64,000 nucleotides of DNA from Sphingobacteriales bacterium (GCA_016718845.1 JADKCK010000006.1:123501-187500), one strand, 5' to 3'. Shown: positions 18,574 through 27,879, counted from the first letter of the stretch. Numbers and translations are program-made. The notes: a model not told the origin generated them from the letters alone.

Positions 18574-19482
18574 ATGACTACGACATTAAACCGTTTGCTT
18601 ATCGCCTATTTTTGCGCGATTTTGTATGTGCCTTTTACTACTATGGCACAAGTTACCCAACCTGCCAACGAAAGTTACGAACAACCCAATGCCACTAACC
18701 CAACCGATGCCAACCCAAGCAACAAAGCCAACAAAAGTGTTGCTCGTGATGGTACTTACGACAAAATTGCACAACCTCAACGCGAATTTTTACCCCATAA
18801 ATATATCCGCGAAGCCGATGTATTTTGGCAAAAACGCGTTTGGCGTGTAATTGATACTCGCCAAAAAATGAATCATACGTTTACTTATTCTAAACAACCT
18901 TTTATTGCGGTGTTGTTAGATATTGTCCAGAAACACCCCGATGCGTCTGTTTTTATGGACGACGAATTTACTATGCCAACAACTTACGCCGAAATAAGCA
19001 AACAAATTGGCGGTGCCGACTCGGTAAAGGTAGTAAACCCCGACACGGGTGAAGAAATTTGGAAAGTAGTAACCAACGATTTTGATTGGGCAAGCGTGAA
19101 ACGATTTAGATTGAAAGAAGATTGGGTATTCGACCAATCGGACTCGCGGATGGTGGTGCGTATTTTGGGCATTGCCCCCATACGCGAAGTATACGACAAA
19201 AATGGTGAATATAGAGGCGACCAAGCTATGTTTTGGATGTATTACCCAAATTTTAGGCAATATTTGATAAAATACGAAACTTTTAACCCTTTTAACGACT
19301 CTAACCGCCTAACTTGGGACGATTTGCTCGAAATGCGTATGTTTAGCAGCTACATCATGAAAGAATCGAATGTACAAGACCGACGCATACAGGATTACAA
19401 AAATGGGAAAGATGCACTGCTAGAATCGGAGGCAATAAAACGTAAAATGTTGGAATTTTACGAAAACTTGTGGTCGTATTAA
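18574..19482 (+). CDS. GldN paralogue (second copy, GldO-like)
   Basis: This 302-residue protein shares the whole GldN core with the gene just upstream, including READVFWQKRVWRVIDTRQK, DFDWASVKRFRLKEDWVFD and NRLTWDDLLEMRMFSSYIMK, while the signal peptide and the 40-residue linker after it differ. It is therefore a tandem duplicate. Flavobacterium johnsoniae also has such a pair (gldN and gldO) with partly redundant roles. Whether this pair arose independently cannot be judged here. It has a separate promoter region of 230 bases, because a terminator closes the first copy. Confidence 0.93.
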   Translation: MTTTLNRLLIAYFCAILYVPFTTMAQVTQPANESYEQPNATNPTDANPSNKANKSVARDGTYDKIAQPQREFLPHKYIREADVFWQKRVWRVIDTRQKMNHTFTYSKQPFIAVLLDIVQKHPDASVFMDDEFTMPTTYAEISKQIGGADSVKVVNPDTGEEIWKVVTNDFDWASVKRFRLKEDWVFDQSDSRMVVRILGIAPIREVYDKNGEYRGDQAMFWMYYPNFRQYLIKYETFNPFNDSNRLTWDDLLEMRMFSSYIMKESNVQDRRIQDYKNGKDALLESEAIKRKMLEFYENLWSY

Positions 19483-19537
19483 ATCTACAAAGACAGGCGG
19501 ACTGTGGTTGTTTGTTGGCTTGCGCCGACAGTGCTAT

Positions 19538-19615
19538 GGGGGTGCCACCTACTTGTCGAGTTAGGGAGTGCCTATCATCACCCCCAAAAAAGACATTTAC
19601 CGCGTCAAGCGGGGC
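19538..19615 (+). repeat. 78-bp two-hairpin dispersed repeat, copy D
   Basis: GGGGGTGCCACCTACTTGTC, TTAGGGAGTGCC, CACCCCCAAAAAA, then TTTACCGCGTCAAGCGGGG. It lies between the convergent second gldN and copper-monooxygenase genes and closely matches copies A and E. Confidence 0.88.
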
Positions 19616-19689
19616 GGGTGCAAGCTAATGTTTTTTAGGGATTAGTTTGATTGAAGTTTTGCTATTTTAATTGTTGTGTATATGTGTTC

Positions 19690-19728
19690 AAAAAAATCCC
19701 CACATCGGGTTGATGTGGGGATTTTTTT
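19690..19728. terminator. Bidirectional terminator between convergent genes
   Basis: A perfect 17-bp stem, AAAAAAATCCCCACATC and its complement, around GGGTT, with A-run on one side and T-run on the other. It can serve both the second gldN (+) and the minus-strand gene ending at 19752. Confidence 0.92.
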
Positions 19729-19751
19729 GGGTTTTGGGGTGCAATAAGCTA

Positions 19752-21800
19752 TTAGTTTTGCACTAATTTTTGCAGATAAGTTTTGCCGTTAATGGTGGTT
19801 TGCAAAAAGTAAACGCCAGTAGGCAGTTGTTGTGCATCGAAATGATAGTTGTAAGTGCCATTTGTTTGGCGGCTTACGGGTACAATAGTGGCAACTTGTT
19901 GCCCGATGGTGTTGTATAGGGCAATGTTTATGTTGCTGGTTTCGGTTAGTTGGTACTGAATGCGGAATTCGTTTTGGTATGGATTAGGATATACCCAAAC
20001 ATTTGATTGATTGATGGGTGCGTTGGCTATGCCTGTAAATACAACGCTACTGTTGCCCGAAAATGTAAGGCAACCATCTTGCATTATGGCTACCATATAA
20101 TTGCCCGAGGTGGTAGGTACATAATAGTTGAGGGTGGCATTGGGTATGGCATTGCCATTTACGTACCATTGATACGACTCGTAGTTGCCGCTGGTGCTTA
20201 ACACATTGTCGGTGTTGGTAATGCTGGGTGTTTCGAGGGCGGGGGTTACGGTAATGTCGTATTCGGCGGTAATGTTTTCGTTGTAGGTGGGGTCGTGGTA
20301 GGTGTAGGTAACGCTATGTGTGCCTACGCCTGCTGCCGAGGGTAAAAATTGGTTGCCCGATGTGCCGTTGCCGGTAATGGTTCCGCCTGTGGGCTGAAAA
20401 ACGATTGGGTCGGCATTTACGCAATAACGCTCTTTGATATTAGGCACGCCCACAAAGGTAAGGGGTTCGCCTTCGGTGTATTGCATATAGGTAATCATCA
20501 TTTCGTTGTCGGTGGTTAAGCCAAAAGTAACGGCACTAGATGAGGTATTAGTGTACAAAGCCCTGTGTATAAAACCTGTATTGGCAGGCAAGATGTAGTA
20601 AGGCTCGTAATAGCCGTTGTTTGGGTGTTCCCAGTCGTAGTAGCCATTTTCTTGTCCTTCAAAAATTTGTTCGCCTTTGGTTCCGTTGGGGTTGCGGCGC
20701 CAAACGTCAAAATCTACGCCATATTTGTGGGTGTGGGGTCCAATGTTCCAGATATTGCGTTGCTCGGAAGGTATAACAGTTTCTTCTAGCGGGTAATTGA
20801 TAGCGTTGCCCGGTATCACAAAAAAGAAAGGGGAGTTAAATGTTACCAAATCCGATTTCATTTCTTTGATAGCCGTACCATTGGGTTGTGTGTATACATT
20901 TATATACACATCGGCGGGTAAAATGCTGGTTTGGCTGGGGTTAGGTTGGTGTAGGTTTAGGTCTAAAACATCGTTACCTTGCCATTTATAGGCAGTGCCA
21001 GCGGGTACGCGATAAGCACCGCTGTATGCCCATGCGGCTACCATTGTGCTACCATCGCCTGGTATATTAAACACGCCTACATCGCGCAAGCCATTTGAAA
21101 TGCTATTGCTTTGACCGGGTAAGTATTTGTACAAAATAAAGTGATGCGACTGAATGGGCATTTTAACATCTAAGCGTTTAACCTCAATGTTTTCGGGTAA
21201 GCCTAAATCATATTTAAGGGCATATTCGTGTTCTTCGTCGGGGGCAATAAATAAAGGACCTAAGTGAATTTGGAAACCCTGTCCAGCGGCGGGTGGAGCA
21301 GGGCGCTCGATGGGTGCAAAGCCACCATCGGTATAGTAGGTGTCAATAAGATTTTTATTAACAGCCGTACCTGTTTGTTTGGCTCCGCGATAAATCCATT
21401 GGCGCACCAATTCAACGTCTTTGTCGGTAACGGGTTCACCGCCATACACAGGTGTTGGCATGTGTTCGCCTTCGTTGGCTGTTAGGGCGGCGTCGGTTTC
21501 GTGAATCAAGCCGTTGTTCATTTTTTTGAGCAAAAAGCTGCGATACGGATAGCCCGGAGCTATTAGTTTTTCGCCCGATTCGGACATTGTGCTGGCTACA
21601 TTAACAATGTTGGCGTAAATTTGGGCTTCGGTGCCGCTCAAATCTAAACCCGCTTCGGGGGTAGCTCCACTATGGCACGAGGCACATTTAGCTTGAAAAA
21701 TGGTGCGAATCTGCCCCATATTGGTTTGTGCATAGCTGCCTAAAGGTTGTAAAAGCAGCGAAACGGTAAGAATGGTTAAGAAATTGGAAATGTTTTTCAT
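19752..21800 (-). CDS. Secreted PHM-like copper monooxygenase with CxxCH motif and T9SS sorting domain
   Basis: The 682-residue protein has a signal peptide (cleavage near SYAQ), a possible c-type haem site CASCH at 39-43 with conserved flanks (FQAKCASCHSG), then a region with every copper ligand of peptidylglycine/dopamine monooxygenases in order: H219-H220 (QSHHFIL), H284 (DLNLHQPN), H356-x-H358 (GPHTHKYG) and M434/M435 (NEMMITY). The gap of 64 residues between HH and the third His equals that in PHM (108 to 172), from memory. A region with cysteine and immunoglobulin-like features follows, and the end (VWVYPNPYQNEF through LPTGVYFLQT) is a type A T9SS domain. It probably acts outside the cell. 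The substrate is unknown, and the CxxCH segment might be a planctomycete-type cytochrome domain that no longer binds haem. Confidence 0.85.
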   Translation of the reverse strand: MKNISNFLTILTVSLLLQPLGSYAQTNMGQIRTIFQAKCASCHSGATPEAGLDLSGTEAQIYANIVNVASTMSESGEKLIAPGYPYRSFLLKKMNNGLIHETDAALTANEGEHMPTPVYGGEPVTDKDVELVRQWIYRGAKQTGTAVNKNLIDTYYTDGGFAPIERPAPPAAGQGFQIHLGPLFIAPDEEHEYALKYDLGLPENIEVKRLDVKMPIQSHHFILYKYLPGQSNSISNGLRDVGVFNIPGDGSTMVAAWAYSGAYRVPAGTAYKWQGNDVLDLNLHQPNPSQTSILPADVYINVYTQPNGTAIKEMKSDLVTFNSPFFFVIPGNAINYPLEETVIPSEQRNIWNIGPHTHKYGVDFDVWRRNPNGTKGEQIFEGQENGYYDWEHPNNGYYEPYYILPANTGFIHRALYTNTSSSAVTFGLTTDNEMMITYMQYTEGEPLTFVGVPNIKERYCVNADPIVFQPTGGTITGNGTSGNQFLPSAAGVGTHSVTYTYHDPTYNENITAEYDITVTPALETPSITNTDNVLSTSGNYESYQWYVNGNAIPNATLNYYVPTTSGNYMVAIMQDGCLTFSGNSSVVFTGIANAPINQSNVWVYPNPYQNEFRIQYQLTETSNINIALYNTIGQQVATIVPVSRQTNGTYNYHFDAQQLPTGVYFLQTTINGKTYLQKLVQN

Positions 21801-21852
21801 GTTCAGATGAATTGGTTTTAACGGTGTATATTTGATGATTTTTTGACAGTGA

Positions 21853-22503
21853 TTAGTTAAGTTTTACCTTGACGGATTCAACAAACGCCAATAGGCTTTG
21901 GTTGTGAGATAGGCATTTTTGTAGGATTTTTTTTTTACGAAAATCGCAACTTACTTTTTTTTCGTAAAAATCGGCATTACTTGAACAACCTTTGGAGGTG
22001 ATATTTTTTACCGACAAAAGATGTTTTAGTTTATTTTTGACATTTACTATTTCACTAGTATCTTCTTTTAGATAAAGTGTTAGAATCCACGCTTCTATTT
22101 CTTCTATACAAATGGCATATACAAGTTGTGCTTGGTAATTATTGTCTAACCAAGCATTTATTTGTTCAATAACCTTTTGGCGCAATTGGACGCAATAATC
22201 TGTATCGGTTTTATTGGGGCGGATAAAAGGAAAATCATGTTGGTCGATTTCGGCGGTGTCTAAATGTATCACTAAAAAATCATCACCCAAAATATTTAGT
22301 GCTCGCTCAAAATCATCTCGTTGTATGCAGGCATTTTTTACGCCCTGAAAAGTGCCAATCGTGGATTGATTAGCTAAATGTTTCCTCGATTCATCAACAC
22401 TTAAACTGGGTCTGATGCTATATCCATCAATATCAAATGCCCGTAAAATATTTTTTATTACAGATTGGTCTTCTGTACCTTCGGCAATAATACCTACTCT
22501 CAT
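21853..22503 (-). CDS. TOPRIM-like protein paired with an AAA-type ATPase (putative defence module)
   Basis: Start taken at 22503 (MRVGIIAEGTEDQSV), giving 216 residues; an earlier start at 22536 would overlap the ATPase gene by 23 bases. E8 in IIAEGTED and D in FLVIHLDTAEID fit the glutamate and aspartate of a TOPRIM-type metal site, and CIEEIEAWIL is a further acidic helix. The arrangement and size recall DUF4276, RloB and AbiLii proteins that accompany RecF/OLD-like ATPases. It follows the ATPase gene by 10 bases, so the two are translationally coupled. The downstream copper monooxygenase gene is 52 bases away on the same strand. Nuclease activity is inference. Confidence 0.7.
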   Translation of the reverse strand: MRVGIIAEGTEDQSVIKNILRAFDIDGYSIRPSLSVDESRKHLANQSTIGTFQGVKNACIQRDDFERALNILGDDFLVIHLDTAEIDQHDFPFIRPNKTDTDYCVQLRQKVIEQINAWLDNNYQAQLVYAICIEEIEAWILTLYLKEDTSEIVNVKNKLKHLLSVKNITSKGCSSNADFYEKKVSCDFRKKKILQKCLSHNQSLLAFVESVKVKLN

Positions 22504-22513
22504 TGGTTTGGGT

Positions 22514-23731
22514 TTAAAAATTTTGTGAGATAGCACCTAAAAAACCTCGTGTCCACAATTCGGATAATTTATATTTGTTGGTATCTGGATTAGGTTTTAG
22601 GGTGATACGTCGAGTAGTTGTGTGTCCTTGTTCGTTGCGATATACTTCAAATAAACGAACTTCATCGTCAAACAAGTTTAAGCCATCTAAAATAGCCGGA
22701 TTGTGTGTAGTGATGAGTAATTGTTTGTCTTTTAATTTTGCCAAATTACAAATTTCGGTCATCAAATATCGGCATAAATGCGGGTTTAAGGCAGATTCTA
22801 TGTTATCGATAGCAAAAAAATTAGGTGTTCGATGGCTTATCATCACTGATAAGTAAAATAAAACATGTAAAATGCCTTCGTTGGCGTTTTCTGCCGAAAA
22901 CAAATTGTTTTTCCGAGCCATAAATTTGTCGGTGAAATATAAGCGCGATTTACTTCGATTTAGTTTATAACCTTTCAATTTCATTTGGTCATGCTCATCT
23001 ACCACAAAATCATCTAACCAATCAATAAAATAGCTATACTTTTTTAGCTCTAGCAATTCTTCTTTGGTAAAATTGGCAATTAGTACGTCTAAATTTTCGC
23101 CATTTATGCCCACAGGTTCTTTGCGACTTTCGTTGGTAAAACCGCGTAGAGCAGGGGTGTTTAGAGTGTATAGTACAAAATCTTCTATTGAAATATAAGC
23201 AACAGTTAAGTTGCCAATTTTTGTTTTAAGCGCTTTCTCTACAATTTCATTACCTAATTTTTCAGATGCATCCTTTATATTTTTATCTATATTTATTTTT
23301 TTTATTAAAGACTTTCCTTCTTCTGTTTCAAAAAAATCCAAAAGAGTTTTCCCTACTATTTTATTATCAAGAATTATTTGTATATTTTCATCTTTATCTT
23401 CCCATATTGTATTAATATCTTCTTTGTCTTTTGCAATAGGTAAACACTTAAATGTTGTATTATTTGTAGTGATTTCAATTTCTATTTCTCCTTGCTTCTT
23501 ACCTAAAAACGAACTTCGCATTAAATCGGGTTTTGCAATGCGCACTCCTTTACTAAACAAAATTTCGGAATCAACAGTTTTATTGTTTTTTAAAGCACCT
23601 GCAAAGGCAACAGCTTCTAAAATATTCGATTTGCCACAACCATTTTCGCCAATAAACACATTTACGCGTCCCAAATCAATGGTATCGTTGTAGATAGATT
23701 TGAAATTTTTGATGGTTATTTTTTCTAACAC
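22514..23731 (-). CDS. RecF/OLD-like AAA ATPase of a two-gene module
   Basis: The 405-residue cytosolic ATPase has the SMC/RecF-type opening LEKITIKNFKSIYNDTIDL, Walker A GENGCGKS (28-35), a Walker B-like strand FFAIDNIESALNPHL (about 310-324) and the H-loop strand LLITTHNPAILDGL. The signature region is around ENANEGILHVLF. The Walker B carries DNIE rather than the usual DEPE, a variation seen in OLD-like ATPases. The coding sequence from about 23200 to 23500 is visibly more AT-rich than its neighbours, which suits horizontal transfer. It is divergent from recG and coupled to the TOPRIM-like gene. A defence function is inferred from the pairing alone. Confidence 0.8.
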   Translation of the reverse strand: MLEKITIKNFKSIYNDTIDLGRVNVFIGENGCGKSNILEAVAFAGALKNNKTVDSEILFSKGVRIAKPDLMRSSFLGKKQGEIEIEITTNNTTFKCLPIAKDKEDINTIWEDKDENIQIILDNKIVGKTLLDFFETEEGKSLIKKINIDKNIKDASEKLGNEIVEKALKTKIGNLTVAYISIEDFVLYTLNTPALRGFTNESRKEPVGINGENLDVLIANFTKEELLELKKYSYFIDWLDDFVVDEHDQMKLKGYKLNRSKSRLYFTDKFMARKNNLFSAENANEGILHVLFYLSVMISHRTPNFFAIDNIESALNPHLCRYLMTEICNLAKLKDKQLLITTHNPAILDGLNLFDDEVRLFEVYRNEQGHTTTRRITLKPNPDTNKYKLSELWTRGFLGAISQNF

Positions 23732-23910
23732 TTGTTTTGTTTGATTAGGAATGATGAAAATAATATTTTGTAGATAGGATTATTAGCTTGCTTAACTATT
23801 AGCCCAAACAAGCCCCAAAATTACAAAAAAAACACAAGACTGTAGCTCCTAAAATAAAAAATTTGGTTTTTTCCCGAAAATGTTAGAACTTTGTGACTTA
23901 AAGTAACATC

Positions 23911-26052
23911 ATGAACGTAAATACCAATACCACTACCAAAAACTTATTAGATACACCCATCGAATACCTAAAAGGGGTAGGACCTAAACGCGCCGAAATG
24001 CTAAATAAAGAGCTACAAATGTTTACCTTCGGCGATTTACTCAACCATTTCCCGTTCAGATACATCGACAAAACAAAAGTGCATTTAGTTAGCGAAATTA
24101 GCCCCGAATCGACTTTTATCCAAATAAAAGGCAAACTCTCTATGCCCATTTTGATAGGAGAGGGGCGAGGCAAACGCTTATCTGCCTTTTTAACCGACGA
24201 AAACCACGATTCTATTGAACTTGTATGGTTTCAGAACGCCGCCGCCGTAAAAACTTACCTCAAAGCAGGCGCCACTTACATAGCCTTTGGCAAACCCAAT
24301 CAGTTTAAAAATAAATTCTCGCTGCCACACCCCGAATTAGAACTAATCGAAGATGATGCCAACCTACAACTCGAATCGCGGATACAGCCCGTGTACAGCA
24401 CCACCGAAAAACTAAAAATGCGCGGTTTAGATAGCAAAAATATGCACCGCCTAATAAAAACTTTGGTCGAGCGGTTAGATTTGAAAAACGACATACCCGA
24501 AAACCTACCGCAATACATCATCGAACAAAACAACTTTTTGTCGCGAGGCGAAGCATACTATCACATTCATCTGCCCAAAAACGAAAGCACCATACCCGCA
24601 GCTACCAACCGATTGAAGTTTGAAGAGCTATTTTTTTTACAGATGCGCCTATGCAAAATAAAAACCGACCGACACCTAAAATCGCAAGGACTTAGGTTTG
24701 CACAAATTGGGGCTTATTTTAATCGTTTTTACAACGAAATGTTGCCTTTTGAGCTAACAAATGCCCAAAAACGAGTATTAAAAGAAATTAGACGCGATGC
24801 AGGTACAGGCTACCAAATGAACCGCTTAGTGCAGGGCGATGTGGGCAGCGGCAAAACTATTGTGGCACTAATGGCAATGCTAATGGCTATCGATAATGGC
24901 TATCAGGCATGTATGATGGCTCCAACCGAAATATTAGCACAACAACACTACGAAAAACTAGCACCTTTGGTCGAGCCGCTTGGCTTGCGTGTCGAGTTAC
25001 TAACTGGCTCGATGAAAAGCAAAAAACTGCGCCGACGCGTATCAGAAGGATTGCTGTTAGGCACAACCCATATATTGGTAGGTACACATGCTCTTATCGA
25101 AGATACCGTACAATTTAAAGACCTTGGTTTAGCAGTTATAGACGAACAACACCGATTTGGCGTAGAACAACGCGCCCGTTTGTGGCAAAAAAATACCCTT
25201 GCACCCCATGTTTTGGTCATGACAGCTACGCCAATACCTCGCACACTTGCCATGACCCTTTACGGCGACCTAGATGTGTCGGTGATTGACGAACTACCAC
25301 CGGGCAGAAAACCCATCAAAACGGTACATTATTTCGAAGCGAAACGATTGATGGTAAACGGTTTTTTGAAATCCGAAATTGACAAAGGTAGGCAAGTGTA
25401 CATCGTATATCCGCTCATCAACGAGTCCGAAACCTTATCGTACAAAAACCTCATGGAGGGTTACGAGCAAATATCGCGCATGTTTCCGGCACCACAATAC
25501 CAAATTGGGGTGGTACATGGGCAGATGCACACAGTTGATAAAGATACAGAAATGCAGCGTTTTAAGGCAGGCGAAACACATATTTTGGTAGCAACAACCG
25601 TTATCGAGGTGGGAGTAGATGTGCCAAACGCATCGGTGATGGTTATTGAAAGTGCCGAAAGGTTTGGCTTGTCGCAACTGCATCAGTTGCGCGGACGTGT
25701 TGGGCGGGGAGCCGAACAGTCGTATTGTATTTTAATGACGGGCGAAAAAGTATCAAGCGAAGGACGCTTGCGCATGAAAACGATGGTGGATACCAACGAC
25801 GGTTTCAAAATTTCGGAGGTAGACATGAACCTACGCGGGGCAGGCGATATCTCGGGCACACAACAAAGCGGCATGTTGAGCATGAAATTAGCCGATATTG
25901 TAAAAGACCAGCATCTGTTGGTGTTGGCTCGGAACACTGCCCAAGATATACTTGCCAACGACCCCACCCTTGAACAACCCGAACATGAAATGGTGCAACG
26001 CTTTTTAGATGCCATGCAGTTTAACAGAAGCGTTTGGAGTAGAATTTCGTAA
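23911..26052 (+). CDS. recG: ATP-dependent DNA helicase RecG
   Basis: The 713-residue protein is a full-length RecG, which remodels stalled replication forks and Holliday junctions. It starts with the wedge/OB part (LLDTPIEYLKGVGPKRAEML), then the helicase motifs: Walker A GDVGSGKT at 309-316, DEQHRFG at 411-417, TATPIPRTL, and motif VI QLRGRVGRG. FVTD-type regions near the C terminus (SEVDMNLRGAGDISGTQQSG) are the conserved TRG domain. The gene is intact and alone, read away from the ATPase/TOPRIM pair. Confidence 0.98.
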   Translation: MNVNTNTTTKNLLDTPIEYLKGVGPKRAEMLNKELQMFTFGDLLNHFPFRYIDKTKVHLVSEISPESTFIQIKGKLSMPILIGEGRGKRLSAFLTDENHDSIELVWFQNAAAVKTYLKAGATYIAFGKPNQFKNKFSLPHPELELIEDDANLQLESRIQPVYSTTEKLKMRGLDSKNMHRLIKTLVERLDLKNDIPENLPQYIIEQNNFLSRGEAYYHIHLPKNESTIPAATNRLKFEELFFLQMRLCKIKTDRHLKSQGLRFAQIGAYFNRFYNEMLPFELTNAQKRVLKEIRRDAGTGYQMNRLVQGDVGSGKTIVALMAMLMAIDNGYQACMMAPTEILAQQHYEKLAPLVEPLGLRVELLTGSMKSKKLRRRVSEGLLLGTTHILVGTHALIEDTVQFKDLGLAVIDEQHRFGVEQRARLWQKNTLAPHVLVMTATPIPRTLAMTLYGDLDVSVIDELPPGRKPIKTVHYFEAKRLMVNGFLKSEIDKGRQVYIVYPLINESETLSYKNLMEGYEQISRMFPAPQYQIGVVHGQMHTVDKDTEMQRFKAGETHILVATTVIEVGVDVPNASVMVIESAERFGLSQLHQLRGRVGRGAEQSYCILMTGEKVSSEGRLRMKTMVDTNDGFKISEVDMNLRGAGDISGTQQSGMLSMKLADIVKDQHLLVLARNTAQDILANDPTLEQPEHEMVQRFLDAMQFNRSVWSRIS

Positions 26053-26194
26053 AAAAAACTTTTTATTTGGCTAACAAAGCGGGCACTAATAAAATACATT
26101 TGCTTCGCGCAGTTCCATGTTCGGTGCTTATCGCACCTTCTGTCTGCCCATAAAGCAAAAAGCTTGCCCATCTGAAATATAACACGTGGCTAAT

Positions 26195-26767
26195 TTACCG
26201 TTTCCTTAAATCGTGGGCGGCGGCATCTAACTGTGCATAAAAATCCGAGCCATATTTGCGTATCAATGGCTCTTTCAAAAACACATAAACAGGCACGCGC
26301 AGTTGTTTGCCCAATTTACAAGCAGCCTTACAAATATCCCAACGGTCGTACTTAACCGCCTCGAAATACCCCTGTTTTTTTATGCGTATGGGGTAAAGAT
26401 GGCAAGAAATGGGTTTCGGAAAATCTATCTTGCCATCGCGGTGTGCCTGCTGAATGGCACATTGTGCCACGCCCAAATCATCGAAATGGACATAAGCACA
26501 AGCCGCGCCCTCGATAAGTGGCGTCGAAAAAGTACCATCTTCTTCTTGCACAAATTTACCTTGCTCGGCAATAGCTGCAATACCTTGTGGCATTAGGTAA
26601 GGCTCAACTTGGGCGTAAATATCGTCTAAAATGGCTAATTCTTGCTCTTCGAGCGGTGCGCCTGCATCGCCTTTTATGCAACAATCGCCTTTGCACGATG
26701 TTAAGTTGCACACAAATTGCTCGTAAAGCACCTCATCGGCAATAATCTTATCGTTGATAACTAACAT
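26195..26767 (-). CDS. DUF3109 cysteine-rich protein
   Basis: The 190-residue protein begins MLVINDKIIADEVLYEQFVC and has the cluster C20, C25, C29, C30 (CNLTSCKGDCC) plus C90, C103 and C122. This pattern is that of DUF3109, related to the YkgJ group of proposed zinc- or iron-chelating proteins. The family is common in Bacteroidota and has no established function. It is convergent with recG and has no partner gene. Confidence 0.85.
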   Translation of the reverse strand: MLVINDKIIADEVLYEQFVCNLTSCKGDCCIKGDAGAPLEEQELAILDDIYAQVEPYLMPQGIAAIAEQGKFVQEEDGTFSTPLIEGAACAYVHFDDLGVAQCAIQQAHRDGKIDFPKPISCHLYPIRIKKQGYFEAVKYDRWDICKAACKLGKQLRVPVYVFLKEPLIRKYGSDFYAQLDAAAHDLRKR

Positions 26768-26806
26768 AAAAAACTAAATGGGCAATTGATAGCAAATAAT
26801 GAGTTG

Positions 26807-27125
26807 ATGTTACGCACTACGCTATTTTAGCGTTATTTAGGACACGGATTTTACGGACGAGACACGGATTAAGATGGATTATTATTTAGTAATTCAGGAA
26901 GATTTATTTTATGCTGCATTATTGCTAGTATCTGCAAAATAACTCTTTTATCACCCAAAGCCCATTTATTGAACAATCTATTGCCCAACAAATAAACCAC
27001 CGTTGTTATCTTAAACCACCACTACCCTATATTTTTTGTTTAGATTTGGGTTTTAAATCAACATTAAATCATTTTCTAACATCTGTGTCCAATCCGTAAA
27101 ATCTGTGTCCTCGTGTGCGTAACAT
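26807..27125. mobile_element. Fold-back (MITE-like) element of about 319 bp
   Basis: The ends are exact inverted repeats, ATGTTACGCAC (26807-26817) and GTGCGTAACAT (27115-27125). Inside them GGACACGGATTTTACGGA (26840-26857) is inverted as TCCGTAAAATCTGTGTCC (27093-27110) with one mismatch. A small hairpin CGCTATTTTAGCG lies in the left arm. There is no open frame in the 235-bp centre. It fills the 410-bp gap between the DUF3109 gene and the GbsR-like gene. Confidence 0.65.
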
Positions 27126-27177
27126 GAGAGCAAACATACGATTAATGAGGTAATGTGATAAAATCATCAACCAAAAA

Positions 27178-27678
27178 CTAACTCAACATCTTAATAAAAG
27201 TAGAAAGTATCCAGTTGCGGTCCGATTTGGTTATTTTCTCCAAAATGCGGTCGGTAGCAGCCGATATTTCGGTAATTTCGTGTACCGTTTTACGAAAAAC
27301 TTCCACTTCTTCGCTATCTCCTTCAATGTTATCCAACGACGAAAGTATCTCGCGGATAGGCTCTAACTCGCGTTTTTTGCGTTGTGCTACAATTTGTGTA
27401 CCCACCTTCCAAATATCTTTTTCGGCATAAAAATACTCTTTACGGTCGCCGGGTTTAAACTCTTTCATTACCAAAGCCCAGTCTATCAGGGCGCGCAAGT
27501 TCATATTAGCATTGCCGCGCGATATGTCTAATGCATCCATAATTTCATCGGCTGATAGCGAATTGGGCGCAATAAGCAATAACGCATGTACCTGCGCCAT
27601 GGTGCGGTTAATGCCCCACTTAGAGCCAAATGTGCCCCATGCTTGTATAAACTTTGCTTTGCCTTCGTCTAAGGTCAT
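27178..27678 (-). CDS. GbsR/MarR-family transcriptional regulator
   Basis: The 166-residue protein has a winged helix-turn-helix core: FGSKWGINRTMAQVHALLLI, SADEIMDALDISRGNANMNLRALIDW (the recognition region), then the wing and a C-terminal helical dimerisation part. This is the pattern of the GbsR branch of the MarR superfamily, whose founding member controls choline/glycine betaine uptake in Bacillus. No osmolyte gene is adjacent, so the target is unknown. The gene stands alone between the fold-back element and a divergent secreted-protein gene. Confidence 0.85.
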   Translation of the reverse strand: MTLDEGKAKFIQAWGTFGSKWGINRTMAQVHALLLIAPNSLSADEIMDALDISRGNANMNLRALIDWALVMKEFKPGDRKEYFYAEKDIWKVGTQIVAQRKKRELEPIREILSSLDNIEGDSEEVEVFRKTVHEITEISAATDRILEKITKSDRNWILSTFIKMLS

Positions 27679-27871
27679 ATTAATTGTAATGATTTAACAA
27701 ATTTGGGCAAAATTACGCCTTTTTTGCCATTCTGTTGCTATTTATCTTTCTGAACTTTCAAATAATTTTGAAAAATGTGCTAAAGTGCAAAAAATAACCA
27801 CCACAATCCCCTTTAAACAATCCAAAGTTAAAAGTAAACGGCACATCAAAAATAAATGTAGCTGCTTTTAT

Positions 27872-27879
27872 TAGCTTTG
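27872..27879 (+). promoter_or_regulatory. Candidate -7 promoter element for the dockerin/PKD gene
   Basis: TAGCTTTG matches the Bacteroidota -7 consensus TAnnTTTG exactly, 79 bases before the start codon. No TTTG stands 19-21 bases upstream, so recognition would be weak or factor-dependent. Confidence 0.5.
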
